DNA of 64,000 bases from positions 70,450,501 to 70,514,500 of the forward strand of contig CM032228.1 in assembly GCA_019009955.1 (NCBI GenBank), read 5' to 3'. Shown here in pieces: positions 1-9,853 of the stretch (the first letter of the stretch is position 1; every line of letters starts with the position of its first letter). The notes below the pieces were generated by a model. It had not been told where the DNA came from. It did not search any database and saw only the letters and a program-made list of their open reading frames with translations. This DNA is from Riptortus pedestris (lineage: Eukaryota; Arthropoda; Insecta; Hemiptera; Alydidae). The translations under genes were made by a program, and so were the position numbers.

Positions 1-3000
1 AATCTGCTCAGTTTGCCCAGCCTCTGCGTGACGGACTTTTATTTACTTAGACGTAGAGGATATTTTAATGAGATGTGGTCAATAGCGTTTCATGCCCGCA
101 AGTAGGAAATCTGCTTCGTTAAGGCAGCCTCTGCGTGACGGACTTTTATTTACTTAGACGTAGAGGATATTTTAATGAGATGTGGTCAATAGCGTTTCAT
201 GCCCGCAAGTGGGAAATCTGCTTCGTTAAGGCAGCCTCTGCGTGACGGACTTTTATTTACTTAGACGTAGAGGATATTTTAATGAGATGTGGTCAATAGC
301 GTTTCATGCCCGCAAGTAGGAAATCTGCTAATTTATCGCAGCCTCTGCGTGACGGACTTTTATTTACTTAGACGTAGAGGATATTTTAATGAGATGTGGT
401 CAATAGCGTTTCATGCCCGCAAGTGGGAAATCTGCTTCGTTAAGGCAGCCTCTGCGTGACGGACTTTTATTTACTTAGAGGTAGAGGATATTTTAATGAG
501 ATGTGGTCAATAGCGTTTCATGCCCGCAAGTGGGAAATCTGCTTCGTTAAGGCAGCCTCTGCGTGACGGACTTTTATTTACTTAGACGTAGAGGATATTT
601 TAATGAGATGTGGTCAATAGCGTTTTCATGCCCGCAAGTGGGAATCTGCTTCGTTAAGGCAGCCCTCTGCGTGACGGAATTTATTTACTTAGACGTAGAG
701 AATATTTTAATGAGATGTGGTCAATAGCGTTTCATGCCCGCAAGTAGGAAATCTGCTAAGTTTCCGCAGCCTCTGCGTGACGGACTTTTATTTACTTAGA
801 CGTAGAGAATATTTTAATGAGATGTGGTCAATAGCGTTTCATGCCCGCAAGTAGGAAATCTGCTCAGTTTGCCCAGCCTCTGCGTGACGGACTTTTATTT
901 ACTTAGACGTAGAGGATATTTTAATGAGATGTGGTCAATAGCGTTTCATGCCCGCAAGTGGGAAATCTGCTTCGTTAAGGCAGCCCTCTGCGTGACGGAC
1001 TTTTATTTACTTAGACGTAGAGAATATTTTACTGAGATGTGGTCAATAGCGGTCAATGTCGGCATGCAGGAAATCAGCTCAGTTTGCCCAGCCTCTGCGT
1101 GACGGACTTTTATTTACTTAGACGTAGAGAATATTTTAATGAGATGTGGTCAATAGCGTTTCATGCCCGCAAGTGGGAAATCTGCTTCGTTAAGGCAGCC
1201 TCTGCGTGACGGACTTTTATTTACTTAGAGGTAGAGGATATTTTAATGAGATGTGGTCAATAGCGTTTCATGCCCGCAAGTGGGAAATCTGCTTCGTTAA
1301 GGCAGCCTCTGCGTGACGGACTTTTATTTACTTAGACGTAGAGGATATTTAAATGAGATGTGGTCCAATAGCGTTTCATGCCCGCAAGTGGGAAATCTGC
1401 TTCGTTAAGGCAGCCTCTGCGTGACGGAATTTATTTACTTAGACGTAGTAGAGAGAATATTTTAATGAGATGTGGTCAATAGCGTTTCATGCCCGCAAGT
1501 GGGAAATCTGCTTCGTTAAGGCAGCCTCTGGGTGACGGACTTTTATTTACTTAGACGTAGAGAATATTTTAATGAGATGTGGTCAATAGCGTTTCATGCC
1601 CGCAAGTGGGAAATCTGCTTCGTTAAGGCAGCCTCTGCGTGACGGAATTTATTTACTTAGACGTAGAGAATATTTTAATGAGATGTGGTCAATAGCGTTT
1701 CATGCCCGCAAGTAGGAAATCTGCTCAGTTTGCCCAGCCTCTGCGTGACGGACTTTTATTTACTTAGACGTAGAGAATATTTTAATGAGATGTGGTCAAT
1801 AGCGTTTCATGCCCGCAAGTAGGAAATCTGCTCAGTTTGCCCAGCCTCTGCGTGACGGACTTTTATTTACTTAGACGTAGAGGATATTTTAATGAGATGT
1901 GGTCAATAGCGTTTCATGCCCGCAAGTAGGAAATCTGCTTCGTTAAGGCAGCCTCTGCGTGACGGACTTTTATTTACTTAGACGTAGAGGATATTTTAAT
2001 GAGATGTGGTCAATAGCGTTTCATGCCCGCAAGTGGGAAATCTGCTTCGTTAAGGCAGCCTCTGCGTGACGGACTTTTATTTACTTAGACGTAGAGGATA
2101 TTTTGATGTTTTGTGGTCAATAGCGTTTCATGCCCGCCAGTTGGAAATCTGCTTCGTTAAGGCAGCCTCTGCGTGACGGACTTTTATTTACTTAGACGTA
2201 GAGGATATTTTAATGAGATGTGGTCAATAGCGTTTCATGCCCGCAAGTAGGAAATCTGCTTCGTTAAGGCAGCCTCTGCGTGACGGACTTTTATTTACTT
2301 AGACGTAGAGGATATTTTAATGAGATGTGGTCAATAGCGTTTCATGCCCGCAAGTGGGAAAATCTGCTCAGTTTGCCCAGCCTCTGCGTGAAGGACTTTT
2401 ATTTACTTAGACGTAGAGAATATTTTTAATGAGATGTGGTCAATAGCGTTTCATGCCCGCAAGTTGGAAATCTGCTCAGTTTTCGCAGCCTCTGCGTGAC
2501 GGACTTTTATTTACTTAGACGTAGAGTATATTTTAATGAGATGTGGTCAATAGCGTTTCATGCCCGCAAGTGGGAAATCTGCTTCGTTAAGGCAGCCTCT
2601 GCGTGACGGACTTTTATTTACTTAGACGTAGAGGATATTTTTAATGAGATGTGGTCAAATAGGTTTCATGCCCGCAAGTAGGTAATCTGCTTCGTTAAGG
2701 CAGGCTCTGCGTGACGGTCTTTTATTTACTTAGACGTAGAGGATATTTTAATGAGATGTGGTCAATAGCGTTTCATGCCCGCAAGTAGGAAATCTGCTTC
2801 GTTAAGGCAGCCTCTGCGTGACGGACTTTTATTTACTTAGAGTAGAGGATATTTTAATGAGATGTGGTCAATAGCGTTTTCATGCCCGCAAGTGGGAAAT
2901 CTGCTTCGTTAAGGCAGCCTCTGCGTGACGGACTTTTATTTACTTAGACGTAGAGGATATTTTAATGAGATGTGGTCAATAGCGTTTCATGCCCGCAAGT

Positions 3001-4115
3001 GGGAAATCTGCTACGTTAAGGCAGCCTCTGCGTGACGGACTTTTATTTACTTAGACGTAGAGGATATTTTAATGATATGTGGTCAATAGCGTATCTAGCC
3101 CGCAACTTGGAAATCTGATGAGTATGGGCAGCCTCTGCGTGACGGATTTTATTTACTTAGACGTAGAGTATATTTTAATGAGATGTGGTCAATAGCGTTT
3201 CATGCCCGCAAGTAGGAAATCTGCTCAGTTTGCCCAGCCTCTGCGTGACGGACTTTTATTTACTTAGACGTAGAGAATATTTTAATGAGATGTGGTCAAT
3301 AGCGTTTCATGCCCGCAAGTAGGAAATCTGCTCAGTTTGCCCAGCCTCTGCGTTACGGACTTTTATTTACTTAGACGTAGAGGATATTTTAATGAGATGT
3401 GGTCAATAGCGTTTCATGCCCGCAAGTGGGAAATCTGCTTCGTTAAGGCAGCCTCTGCGTGACGGACTTTTATTTACTTAGACGTAGAGAATATTTTAAT
3501 GAGATGTGGTCAATAGCGTTTCATGCCCGCAAGTAGGAAATCTGCTCAGTTTGCCCAGCCTCTGCGTGACGGACTTTTATTTACTTAGACGTAGAGAATA
3601 TTTTTAATGAGATGTGGTCAATAGCGATTCATGCCCGCAAGTAGGAAATCTGCTCAGTTTGCCCAGCCTCTGCGTGACGGACTTTTTATTTACTTAGACG
3701 TAGAGAATATTTTAATGAGATGTGGGTCAATAGCGTTTCATGCCCGCAAGTAGGAAATCTGCTCAGTTTGCCCAGCCTCTGCGTGACGGACTTTTATTTA
3801 CTTAGACGTAGAGAATATTTTAATGAGATGTGGTCAATAGCGTTTCATGCCCGCAAGTAGGAAATCTGCTCAGTTTGCCCAGCCTCTGCGTGACGGACTT
3901 TTATTTACTTAGACGTAGAGAATATTTTAATGAGATGTGGTCAATAGCGTTTCATGCCCGCAAGTAGGAAATCTGCTCAGTTTGCCCCAGCCTCTGCGTG
4001 ACGGACTTTTATTTACTTAGACGTAGAGAATATTTTAATGAGATGTGGTCAATAGCGTTTCATGCCCGCAAGTGGGAAATCTGCTCAGTTTGCCCAGCCT
4101 CTGCGTGACGGACTT
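1..4115. repeat. 107-bp tandem satellite array, about 38 units, open at left edge
   Basis: Unit starts (CAGCCTCTGCGTGACGG) recur at 18, 125, 232 and then every 105-109 bases to about 4095. Units are very similar. The main differences are GAGGATATT versus GAGAATATT and a short spacer before CAGCC that is TTCGTTAAGG, TCAGTTTGCC or a rare variant. The first class dominates most of the array; the second dominates after about 3200. Part of the unit (AAGTGGGAAATCTGCTT, spacer, GCAGCCTCTGCGTGACGGACTTTT) matches the reverse complement of the start of the DE family. The other roughly 60 bases are not in DE. Short ORFs inside are chance. The array ends where GACGGACTT runs into unrelated sequence. Confidence 0.97.
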
Positions 4116-4552
4116 GTTGGTTGCGTGTATATTTATTTTGCATTTGTTGTATTCAATTGACTACACTGAGGCCTGATTGTATTCGTTATCGGTGATATCC
4201 TCATCAACATTCTCTCCTAAAAACCTCTTTACCTTCCGGATTATACGTTTAATGGTGTTATGACACATCAGCATAGAAGAAATGAACAGCTGATTATGCG
4301 TCTTGATTATTTTTGTATAGCAAAATCTGCTCCAATTGAGCCTAGGTTGAGTACATGAGCTGTGTAGAGAAGCTGTGTGCAGAACGGCCTTCCAGCTGTT
4401 TGAACAGCAACCCTCGCCGGGTTGGATTATGGCCTCGTTACCCCACTGTTCATTCAACCCATTTTAAATACCAGTCTCAAGTTGATCAGCAGATCAGCAA
4501 TCAATGCGCTGCTCAAGACGAAAACTTCGCAAAACTTATTCAAATTTATAAT
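4116..4552. other. Unassigned sequence between satellite and first DE copy
   Basis: A 98-codon frame lies on the minus strand at 4161-4457 with a lysine/arginine-rich then acidic C-terminus. I recognise no domain in it and treat it as probably non-coding. No repeat family was recognised here. Confidence 0.5.
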
Positions 4553-5014
4553 AAGTCCGTCACGCAGGTGCTGCGTAAACTAAGCAGATTTCCCACGTGA
4601 AGTTTTACAATAGAGAAATCTGCCTAATAATAACAGTAGTAGTAACCTATTCTCACGAGGACGAATAGTTAGTGAAACGGCCACACTAGCGCTCGGCGGA
4701 AACTCCCGAACATAGCCGACCACACTCACATTACAAATGCAAATATCTCGGTTAATATTACAGATACAGAATAAATGTATAGAACAATATTTATAGTACA
4801 TTTAATTTGCAATAAGATTGGATCTATACAATTTTTTGATCCGACTTATGGAACGGAGATATTTCGAATTTTCGAAAATCCCCCCTCTAAACCCACCCTG
4901 CCACTGGTCCGATTTCAACCATTAACGAACTTGATCTTCCTTTTTACATAAAACGATTAAAGTCCGAGTTTGGTAACGATCAAACAAAAATTGCGACCGC
5001 TAGAGCGTTAACAG

Positions 5015-5070
<56 letters not shown>

Positions 5071-5192
5071 GAACGGACCTCATTTTCGTCATCTCCTGGG
5101 TATGATCGATGGACATTTGAAGAAATTTTTCAAAACTCGCGTCATGAGTAAGACCTCAATAGCTGATTTCCCTTAAGGGAAATCTGCTAAAA
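4553..5192 (+). mobile_element. DE family, complete short-form copy
   Basis: This copy has all the family landmarks. It begins AAGTCCGTCACGCAGG with the CGCAG/CTGCG hairpin, followed by AGCAGATTTCCC. It then has the CGGAGATATTTCGAA block, a pyrimidine/C-rich block, the GACCGCTAGAGCGTTAACAG block, (TA)n at 5021-5064 and GAACGGACCTCATTTTCGTC. It ends in the palindrome around CCCTTAAGGG and then AATCTGCTAAAA. It has no coding capacity. Confidence 0.85.
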
Positions 5193-5699
5193 TCCTACCA
5201 ACGGCATTAGAAGATGCTGAAAATGCGACTATATATTTATATACATTTGTCTGTTGACCCTCTAACAGTCTTCATTTGTGTTTGGTCGTTGGCCAAACTC
5301 GATGTTTAAGTATTTCATCTGAAACTAAAGAACAAGTTCGTTAACGACTGAAACTGTACCACGGGTTTTAGAATGGAAAAATTGAAAACATAAAATATCT
5401 AATTTACCTCAGTTGAATATAACTAAATAGTTGGAGCTTTAATTATCTATAAATGTCGTTGTTTTTTCAGCTTTTAAGACGCGTTTTTCGAAAAACATCT
5501 CCATCGATACAGCTCTGCGATGACGAAAATGAAGTCCGTTCAAAACACAATAACAACAATATCGAAAATTCGTAATATCTCGGTATATTAATTACAATAT
5601 ACCGCAACTACTATTGTCATTAGTGGTAGATGGATTTATACTTCTTAGAAAAAATGAGTTTCTGTTAAGAATGCCAAAAGCGTTTTGATGTCTTCTTCA
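5193..5699 (-). mobile_element. Decayed DE fragments
   Basis: Weak but ordered matches to reverse-oriented DE occur around 5247-5420 (TTTGGTCGTTGGCCAAACTCGATG, then AAGTTCGTTAACG). Another match is near 5503-5545 (CCATCGATAC and ATGACGAAAATGAAGTCCG). The rest is unassigned. Confidence 0.5.
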
Positions 5700-6308
5700 T
5701 CGTTTCCAAACATTTCTCTTAAGTTATTTGACGATTGTATTTTTCACAATAACGAAGGCACACACAACAGTAAAAGAAACATTCCAGCAATCGCAGGTTG
5801 GTCGATCGAAGCCTTTCAATAAATAACTGTGTGCTAGTTTTGAATGTTCAATTTGGATACGAGCAAGAACAACCTCTTCTTTTCGGATTTTTCTGCTTGC
5901 AGCATTCCAGGGAACGGCAATTTCTTTAATTTGCCGCAGTTTGTTTTCATGTTTCTTCGAACAGTCAAATTTCCACATTTGAAACACAAATGTTTCGAAA
6001 TTTTAGTTTTCAGTCATCCGGGGACTTGGATGGCTGTCGTTTTATATTCTGAAGCGCTATTCCATTACCTTATAAACCAAAACGAGAGGGAACCCAAATA
6101 ATTGATATATTTTTGTCTCAGGTTGGATTTGAACTTTTACAAACTTGTGATGTGACATAGTGACTTTGAGTTGACAAGACGCAGGGAGTGAGCTGTATGA
6201 GTCCGTAGCGATTACAAATGAACCTTGGTGCAGTTGTTCTATGTCGATTATAGCTAGGCTCAACTCAGCCGTAAATATTGAATTGACTGAGCTTATACAC
6301 CACTTCAT
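5700..6308 (-). pseudogene. I-like non-LTR retrotransposon relic: RNase H and C-terminal region
   Basis: Two minus frames carry parts of one protein. The frame at 6057-6308 has SIFTAEL followed by IATDSYSSL, which matches the E and D strands of an RNase H domain. It continues in a shifted frame through a degraded WVPSxxGxxGN motif. The frame at 5724-5987 matches the C-terminal region before the zinc-knuckle (PWNAASRKIRKEEVVLARI, then HSKLAHSYLL and PTCDCW). Both align in order with the better-preserved copy at 51932-54042 (RRDEVVLGRLRIGHTRLTHGYL). The reverse transcriptase is absent. Frameshifts and an in-frame stop show that it is dead. Confidence 0.8.
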
Positions 6309-6407
6309 TGCCTTGTATCACGTATTTCCATTTATCTCAATTTAAATGTAAAAGTTCAATGAGAACAATATTTGGTATTAAAGCTTAAATAAATAAATAA
6401 CAAGGTT

Positions 6408-6582
6408 TGTTAGAATTCAGTAATAAACTGGGATTATCTTTTACTAACACAAATATATTTTTCTAACCAACATAACATAACAACAATAGACAAAGGTTAT
6501 AACAAGTCATGTGTTACTACCTAGCAACACTAATATAAAAATAATTTAATATCTTGAAGGTAGACAAGTTTGATTTCCTTCA
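6408..6582 (-). repeat. Copia 3' LTR (175 bp)
   Basis: On the plus strand it starts TGTTAGAATTCAG and ends TTTGATTTCCTTCA. Every base compared by eye agrees with the corresponding parts of 7847-8835. Confidence 0.9.
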
Positions 6583-6593
6583 TTCTCCCCTTC
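6583..6593 (-). other. Polypurine tract of the Copia element
   Basis: GAAGGGGAGAA on the minus strand lies immediately before the TG of the 3' LTR, the expected place for plus-strand priming. Confidence 0.75.
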
Positions 6594-6633
6594 AAACGAA
6601 GTCTTCCTCAATCCAATTATTTGTTTACAAAGA

Positions 6634-7809
6634 TTAAACTTGTCCTTTAGACTCCTTGTTAGTTTTTCTCCGTTTTCTTCTCCCAAATTCATCATAATCA
6701 CTCTCATCCTCGCTTCGTTCTATGTACTCAACAGGACCACGGTCATCATATCCCCCAGCATTTCCAGTCCGCTCTTCAACATCTCCAAACTTAGGAGTGT
6801 TGCACATGTCATAACGACCATATGATTTACCATTAGTAAAATGTACTCTTACATCTCCTTCTCCTAGGATCTTTGAAATACTTTGGTCAGCTAAATTGAC
6901 TGATTTAATCGCAGATTCAGTTTTATTTAGAACTTTGTCAACATCCTTGCACATATGGGAGGATGGCCCACAATCTAAACACCATTTATAAGAATTTTGA
7001 TAATTTGATCCTAAATTGACAGATAATAAAGCAGACTCATCTAATGTTGATACAGAATTTGTACTTTCTACTTTCTTTGACTGACATTGTGATGCTCTAT
7101 GGGAAGGATCTCCACATATAAAAAACCTAAATTTAGTTTTTGGTTGGTCATTACTCTTAAAATTATAATGACTTTTATTTTTATTCAATACTTGACGAGA
7201 ATTCCGTGCAAGCAGCGCATCGGAATCCGAATGATCCAGCCTATTTCTTTTCGAATCATACTCTTCAATTATTTTTATTCTCAAAGTCTCGGGATCAGGC
7301 AGTTCATCCCTTGTTTCAATGGCACATCTAAAATTTTCGAATTCCTTAGGTAAACTATATAGCAGAATAATAGAAAGTAGATCTTTATGAATTTCTATTT
7401 CTAAAGTATTTAAACTATCAACCAGATCAAAAAATTGTTTTAAGTGATCCCGCACATCTCCAAACATAGTCATCTTCTTAAGTAATAAGCCCTTTAAGAG
7501 CATAGCTTTTCGTGCAGGACCCTTAGATTGGTAAATAGTATGAAGCTTACCCCATAGTTCAGCTGAAGTAGCACAGTCCTTGACTTGCCTCAGTTCCGAT
7601 GGACTGATTGCGAGAATTATGTCAGCTTTTGCCTTCCTATCAGCCACATCCCAAGCAGCAGCATCGCCATCTTCCGATGGTCTAGTCTTTACTCCAGACA
7701 CGTAATCCCAGGCATCATTCTTTACCAAGATCGCTTCAATCTGCAGCTTCCATGATTCAAAGTTATCCCTTTCCAAGGGCTCAATCTTCACAGACGTTAA
7801 TGAATTCAT
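6634..7809 (-). CDS. Copia gag-protease fused to ZRANB2-like host segment (391 aa)
   Basis: Intact ORF. Residues 1 to about 200 are a Copia gag (early SWKLQIEAILVKNDAWDYV, then AELWGKLHTIYQ). A CCHC knuckle follows at about 229-242 (ICGDPSHRASQC), with the first cysteine replaced by phenylalanine. The protease start is at about 276-287 (CLDCGPSSHMC); the catalytic D is kept but the usual DSG reads DCG. At about residue 332 the protein changes abruptly to MCNTPKFGDVEERTG, then EYIERSEDESDYDEFGR and a basic tail. That tail is the conserved stretch of ZRANB2 at the end of its second RanBP2 zinc finger and the acidic/basic region after it. The last CxxC of the finger reads YxxC, so the finger would not fold. 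ZRANB2 is a nuclear RNA-binding splicing factor. Function of the fusion is unknown. Confidence is high for gag and high for the ZRANB2 resemblance. Confidence 0.88.
   Translation of the reverse strand: MNSLTSVKIEPLERDNFESWKLQIEAILVKNDAWDYVSGVKTRPSEDGDAAAWDVADRKAKADIILAISPSELRQVKDCATSAELWGKLHTIYQSKGPARKAMLLKGLLLKKMTMFGDVRDHLKQFFDLVDSLNTLEIEIHKDLLSIILLYSLPKEFENFRCAIETRDELPDPETLRIKIIEEYDSKRNRLDHSDSDALLARNSRQVLNKNKSHYNFKSNDQPKTKFRFFICGDPSHRASQCQSKKVESTNSVSTLDESALLSVNLGSNYQNSYKWCLDCGPSSHMCKDVDKVLNKTESAIKSVNLADQSISKILGEGDVRVHFTNGKSYGRYDMCNTPKFGDVEERTGNAGGYDDRGPVEYIERSEDESDYDEFGRRKRRKTNKESKGQV
6637..6816 (-). other. Captured host segment resembling ZRANB2
   Basis: About 60 codons read in frame from gag/protease to the stop. 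Diagnostic strings are MCNTPKF, EERTG, GGYDDRG, VEYIER and YDEFGRRK. Family knowledge: this run is highly conserved in animal ZRANB2. No intron is visible within the segment. The left junction is just upstream of the half zinc finger; the right end merges into Copia untranslated sequence at the stop. Confidence 0.85.
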
Positions 7810-7830
7810 AGTTATTCTTCTAATAGCGAT

Positions 7831-7844
7831 CTGGGCCCATAACC
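7831..7844 (-). other. Copia primer-binding site (initiator tRNA-Met internal fragment)
   Basis: GGTTATGGGCCCAG on the minus strand lies two bases inside the 5' LTR. It is complementary to the anticodon-region run CTGGGCCCATAACC of initiator tRNA-Met. This priming mode is known for Drosophila copia. Confidence 0.85.
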
Positions 7845-7920
7845 ATTGTTAGAATTCAGTAATAAACTGGGATTATCTTTTACTAACACAAATATATTTT
7901 TCTAACCAACATAACATAAC

Positions 7921-8158
7921 AATATATTATTATTATTATTTATTAACGTCCACTTTTTGCAACTTAGGCTAATCGGGACGGGTTATCTACAGGTTACCAC
8001 CCTTTTCTAGCCAGGGTGGGATTTTAGGACGTTATTTAATGAATTTCGTCACTAAATAATTTCCTTTGCCCAGGCAAGAATCGAACTCGCCACTCTAGGT
8101 TTGCCATGTGAGGTAATGGTCAACGCTTTAACTCGCATTGCTAACCTGAGCCCCTATA
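7921..8158 (-). mobile_element. tRNA-type SINE, near-complete copy
   Basis: On the minus strand this has a tRNA-like head with a B-box-like GAGTTCGATTC and a body containing TAGTGACGAAATTCATTAAATAA. It continues with CCCACCCTGGCTAGAAAAGG and GATAACCCGTCCCGATTAGCC, and ends in a (TAA)n tail at 7922-7942. At least seven more copies or fragments occur in the window. The head lacks a clear tRNA cloverleaf, so this is not a tRNA gene. Confidence 0.8.
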
Positions 8159-8216
8159 TCAACAATAGACAAAGGTTATAACAAGTCATGTGTTACTACC
8201 TAGCAACACTAATATA

Positions 8217-8790
8217 ATAGTTATTTATTATACAAGTGACGAAAGTAGATCATTTTACAACTCGAGTGAAACGTTTACCCACACGAGCGAAGCTTTGTAT
8301 TAATTTTTTTCTGTAATCGTGTAATACATGATCAGATCTAACCAGAATATGAACAAAATTAGGATGTTGTGAAGATTATGGTATGTTGTTGGTAGGTTAT
8401 AAGCATGGTTGTGAAAGGTTATAAGCATAGTTATAAAACAACTAGTGATGATTGTGAAGTAGTGCAGTTATAAACAAGTGCAGGTTATAAACAAGGGAGG
8501 TAATTATTATTATATTTAAATTTTAAAATATATTGATTATTTCCACCAATAATTCATTCACATTTCAATTTATTTTGTTAAAATAAATTCTTACAATGTT
8601 AAGAAACATTTAAAAGCATTTAATTTCCAACTTCAAATTATTTTTTAATTTATACTTATTACTAATTAAGAAGGCAATTCTTAATTGATTACACCTGAAG
8701 TGATTACTTTCTTCACTCTATTGCAAAATGTTTCACTTTCTTCACTCATTTCAGTTTAGTAATGTTACCATTATTCAACGATTACAGAAA
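8217..8790. mobile_element. Unclassified 574-bp insertion in the Copia LTR
   Basis: Its boundaries come from comparison with the uninterrupted 3' LTR. It is AT-rich with direct repeats of GGTTATAAGCAT and AAACAAG. An inverted pair TTTTTTTCTGTAATCG (about 8306) / CGATTACAGAAAAAAA (about 8779) is present. I saw no terminal inverted repeats at the outer edges and no ORF. Confidence 0.6.
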
Positions 8791-9170
8791 AAAATAATTT
8801 AATATCTTGAAGGTAGACAAGTTTGATTTCCTTCAAGGTTCATAGTTTAACAGCTTCTTGATAACATGACAAGAGTGGAGTGGGGGTTTACTAAACGCCG
8901 AAATCTAAATAGATGCAAATATCCTGGTTAATAATCAAGATAGTAATAAAAAACATACAACAACATTTATAGGACATTTAATTTGTAATAATATTTGTTT
9001 TATATACTTTTTCGATCCGACATTATTATATAATAAACAGTTATTTTGAATTTTCGGAATTCCCCCAATCATTATTTTTACATAAAACGTTTAAATATTT
9101 AGTTTCGTAAGGATCGAACAAACATTACGACCGCTAGAGCAGCTAACAGGCATATATATATATATATATT

Positions 9171-9333
9171 GCCTGTTAGCTGCTATATCCGCGGAATAAC
9201 CAATAGGAAACGAAATATCGCTATTTTTAATTTTAGGCCTCCCTTACAACCCCCACTCCTGCTCCATCTGCCTGGCTGAATCTAAACCATCCAGGGCGTC
9301 ACCCAAACGCATACAAAAAATTTCATTTATTCT

Positions 9334-9342
<9 letters not shown>
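9171..9342 (-). mobile_element. Helitron-like 5' fragment
   Basis: Reverse-oriented copy of a repeat also seen at 15296-15474, 56340-56430, 60290-60500 and 60710-60830. Its marks are GGGTGACGCCCTGGATGG, AAGGGAGGCCTAAAATTAAA and GATATTTCGTTTCCTATTGG. It sits between opposed DE fragments. Confidence 0.6.
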
Positions 9343-9396
<54 letters not shown>

Positions 9397-9853
9397 TGTT
9401 TGTCTATTCAGGGTCTAATGGTTGTAATTTTTCTTTGATTGTTACCAAAGTCGATATTTAATCGTTTTATGCACAATGAAAGATGAAGTTCGTTAATGGC
9501 TGAAATCAGACATTCGGGAGGGAAGGGGTTCAGTGGGAGGTATTTTCGAAAATTTGAAAAATCTCTGTTACTGTACGTTGGATCGAAAACGTATAGAAAC
9601 AACCTTATTGCCAATTAAATGTAATATAAATATTGTTATATACATTTATTCTCTATTTGGTTGGGAGACATACTTTTTTATAATTCAGCGCTTTCCGTTT
9701 AGAGACTATTAAAATTGTCTGAAATATTTCTCATTACTGTTTTTATTTATTCACGTACTATTCAAGGTGGTGTTAAGTGTTACCAGTATGTATATTTATC
9801 TATTGCAAAACTTCACGCAGGAAATCGGCTTAGTTTATTGACGGACGTTTTTT
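9343..9853 (-). mobile_element. DE copy, long form, 3'-truncated
   Basis: A TA tract (9343-9392) is followed by reverse DE sequence: GTTACCAAAGTCGATATTTAATCG and GTTCGTTAATGGCTGAAATC. It ends with the long-form outer block and CTTCACGCAGGAAATCGGCTTAG, then GACGGACG near 9850. Confidence 0.8.

Larger units (their letters stand above)
6408..8835 (-). mobile_element. Copia-type LTR retrotransposon, pol-less, carrying host sequence
   Basis: The element is on the minus strand, flanked by AGGTT on both sides (6403-6407 and 8836-8840). LTR edges are TG...CA. The primer-binding site follows the 5' LTR directly and a polypurine tract precedes the 3' LTR. Between them is one ORF with gag, the start of protease and a ZRANB2-like tail; integrase, reverse transcriptase and RNase H are missing. 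The two LTRs look identical apart from two insertions in the 5' LTR, so the integration appears recent. It must have moved with proteins supplied in trans. Confidence 0.9.
7847..8835 (-). repeat. Copia 5' LTR interrupted by two insertions
   Basis: The same 175-bp LTR is broken by a SINE (about 7921-8158) and by a 574-bp sequence (about 8217-8790). LTR sequence resumes exactly after each one. Confidence 0.9.
6310..9170 (+). mobile_element. DE copy split by the Copia insertion
   Basis: The left part (6310-6407: TATTTCCATTTATCTC, then TTCAATGAGAACAATATTTGG) and the right part (8836-9170: AACAGCTTCTTGATAACATGA, ATATCCTGGTTAATAATC, CGACCGCTAGAGC, TA tract) join into one forward DE once 6408-8835 is removed. 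The 5-bp duplication AGGTT marks the insertion point. The copy is truncated in the TA tract, where a Helitron-like fragment follows. Confidence 0.8.

Noticed and set aside
824..1102. 92-codon ORF in the satellite
   Set aside because: It spans two or three satellite units and is open only by chance substitutions.
1..4115. CRISPR-like array
   Set aside because: The whole 107-bp unit is repeated with few changes; there are no unique spacers and the context is eukaryotic transposon DNA.
8085..8158. tRNA gene
   Set aside because: Only a B-box-like motif is present, no cloverleaf, and the sequence continues into a SINE body shared by several copies.
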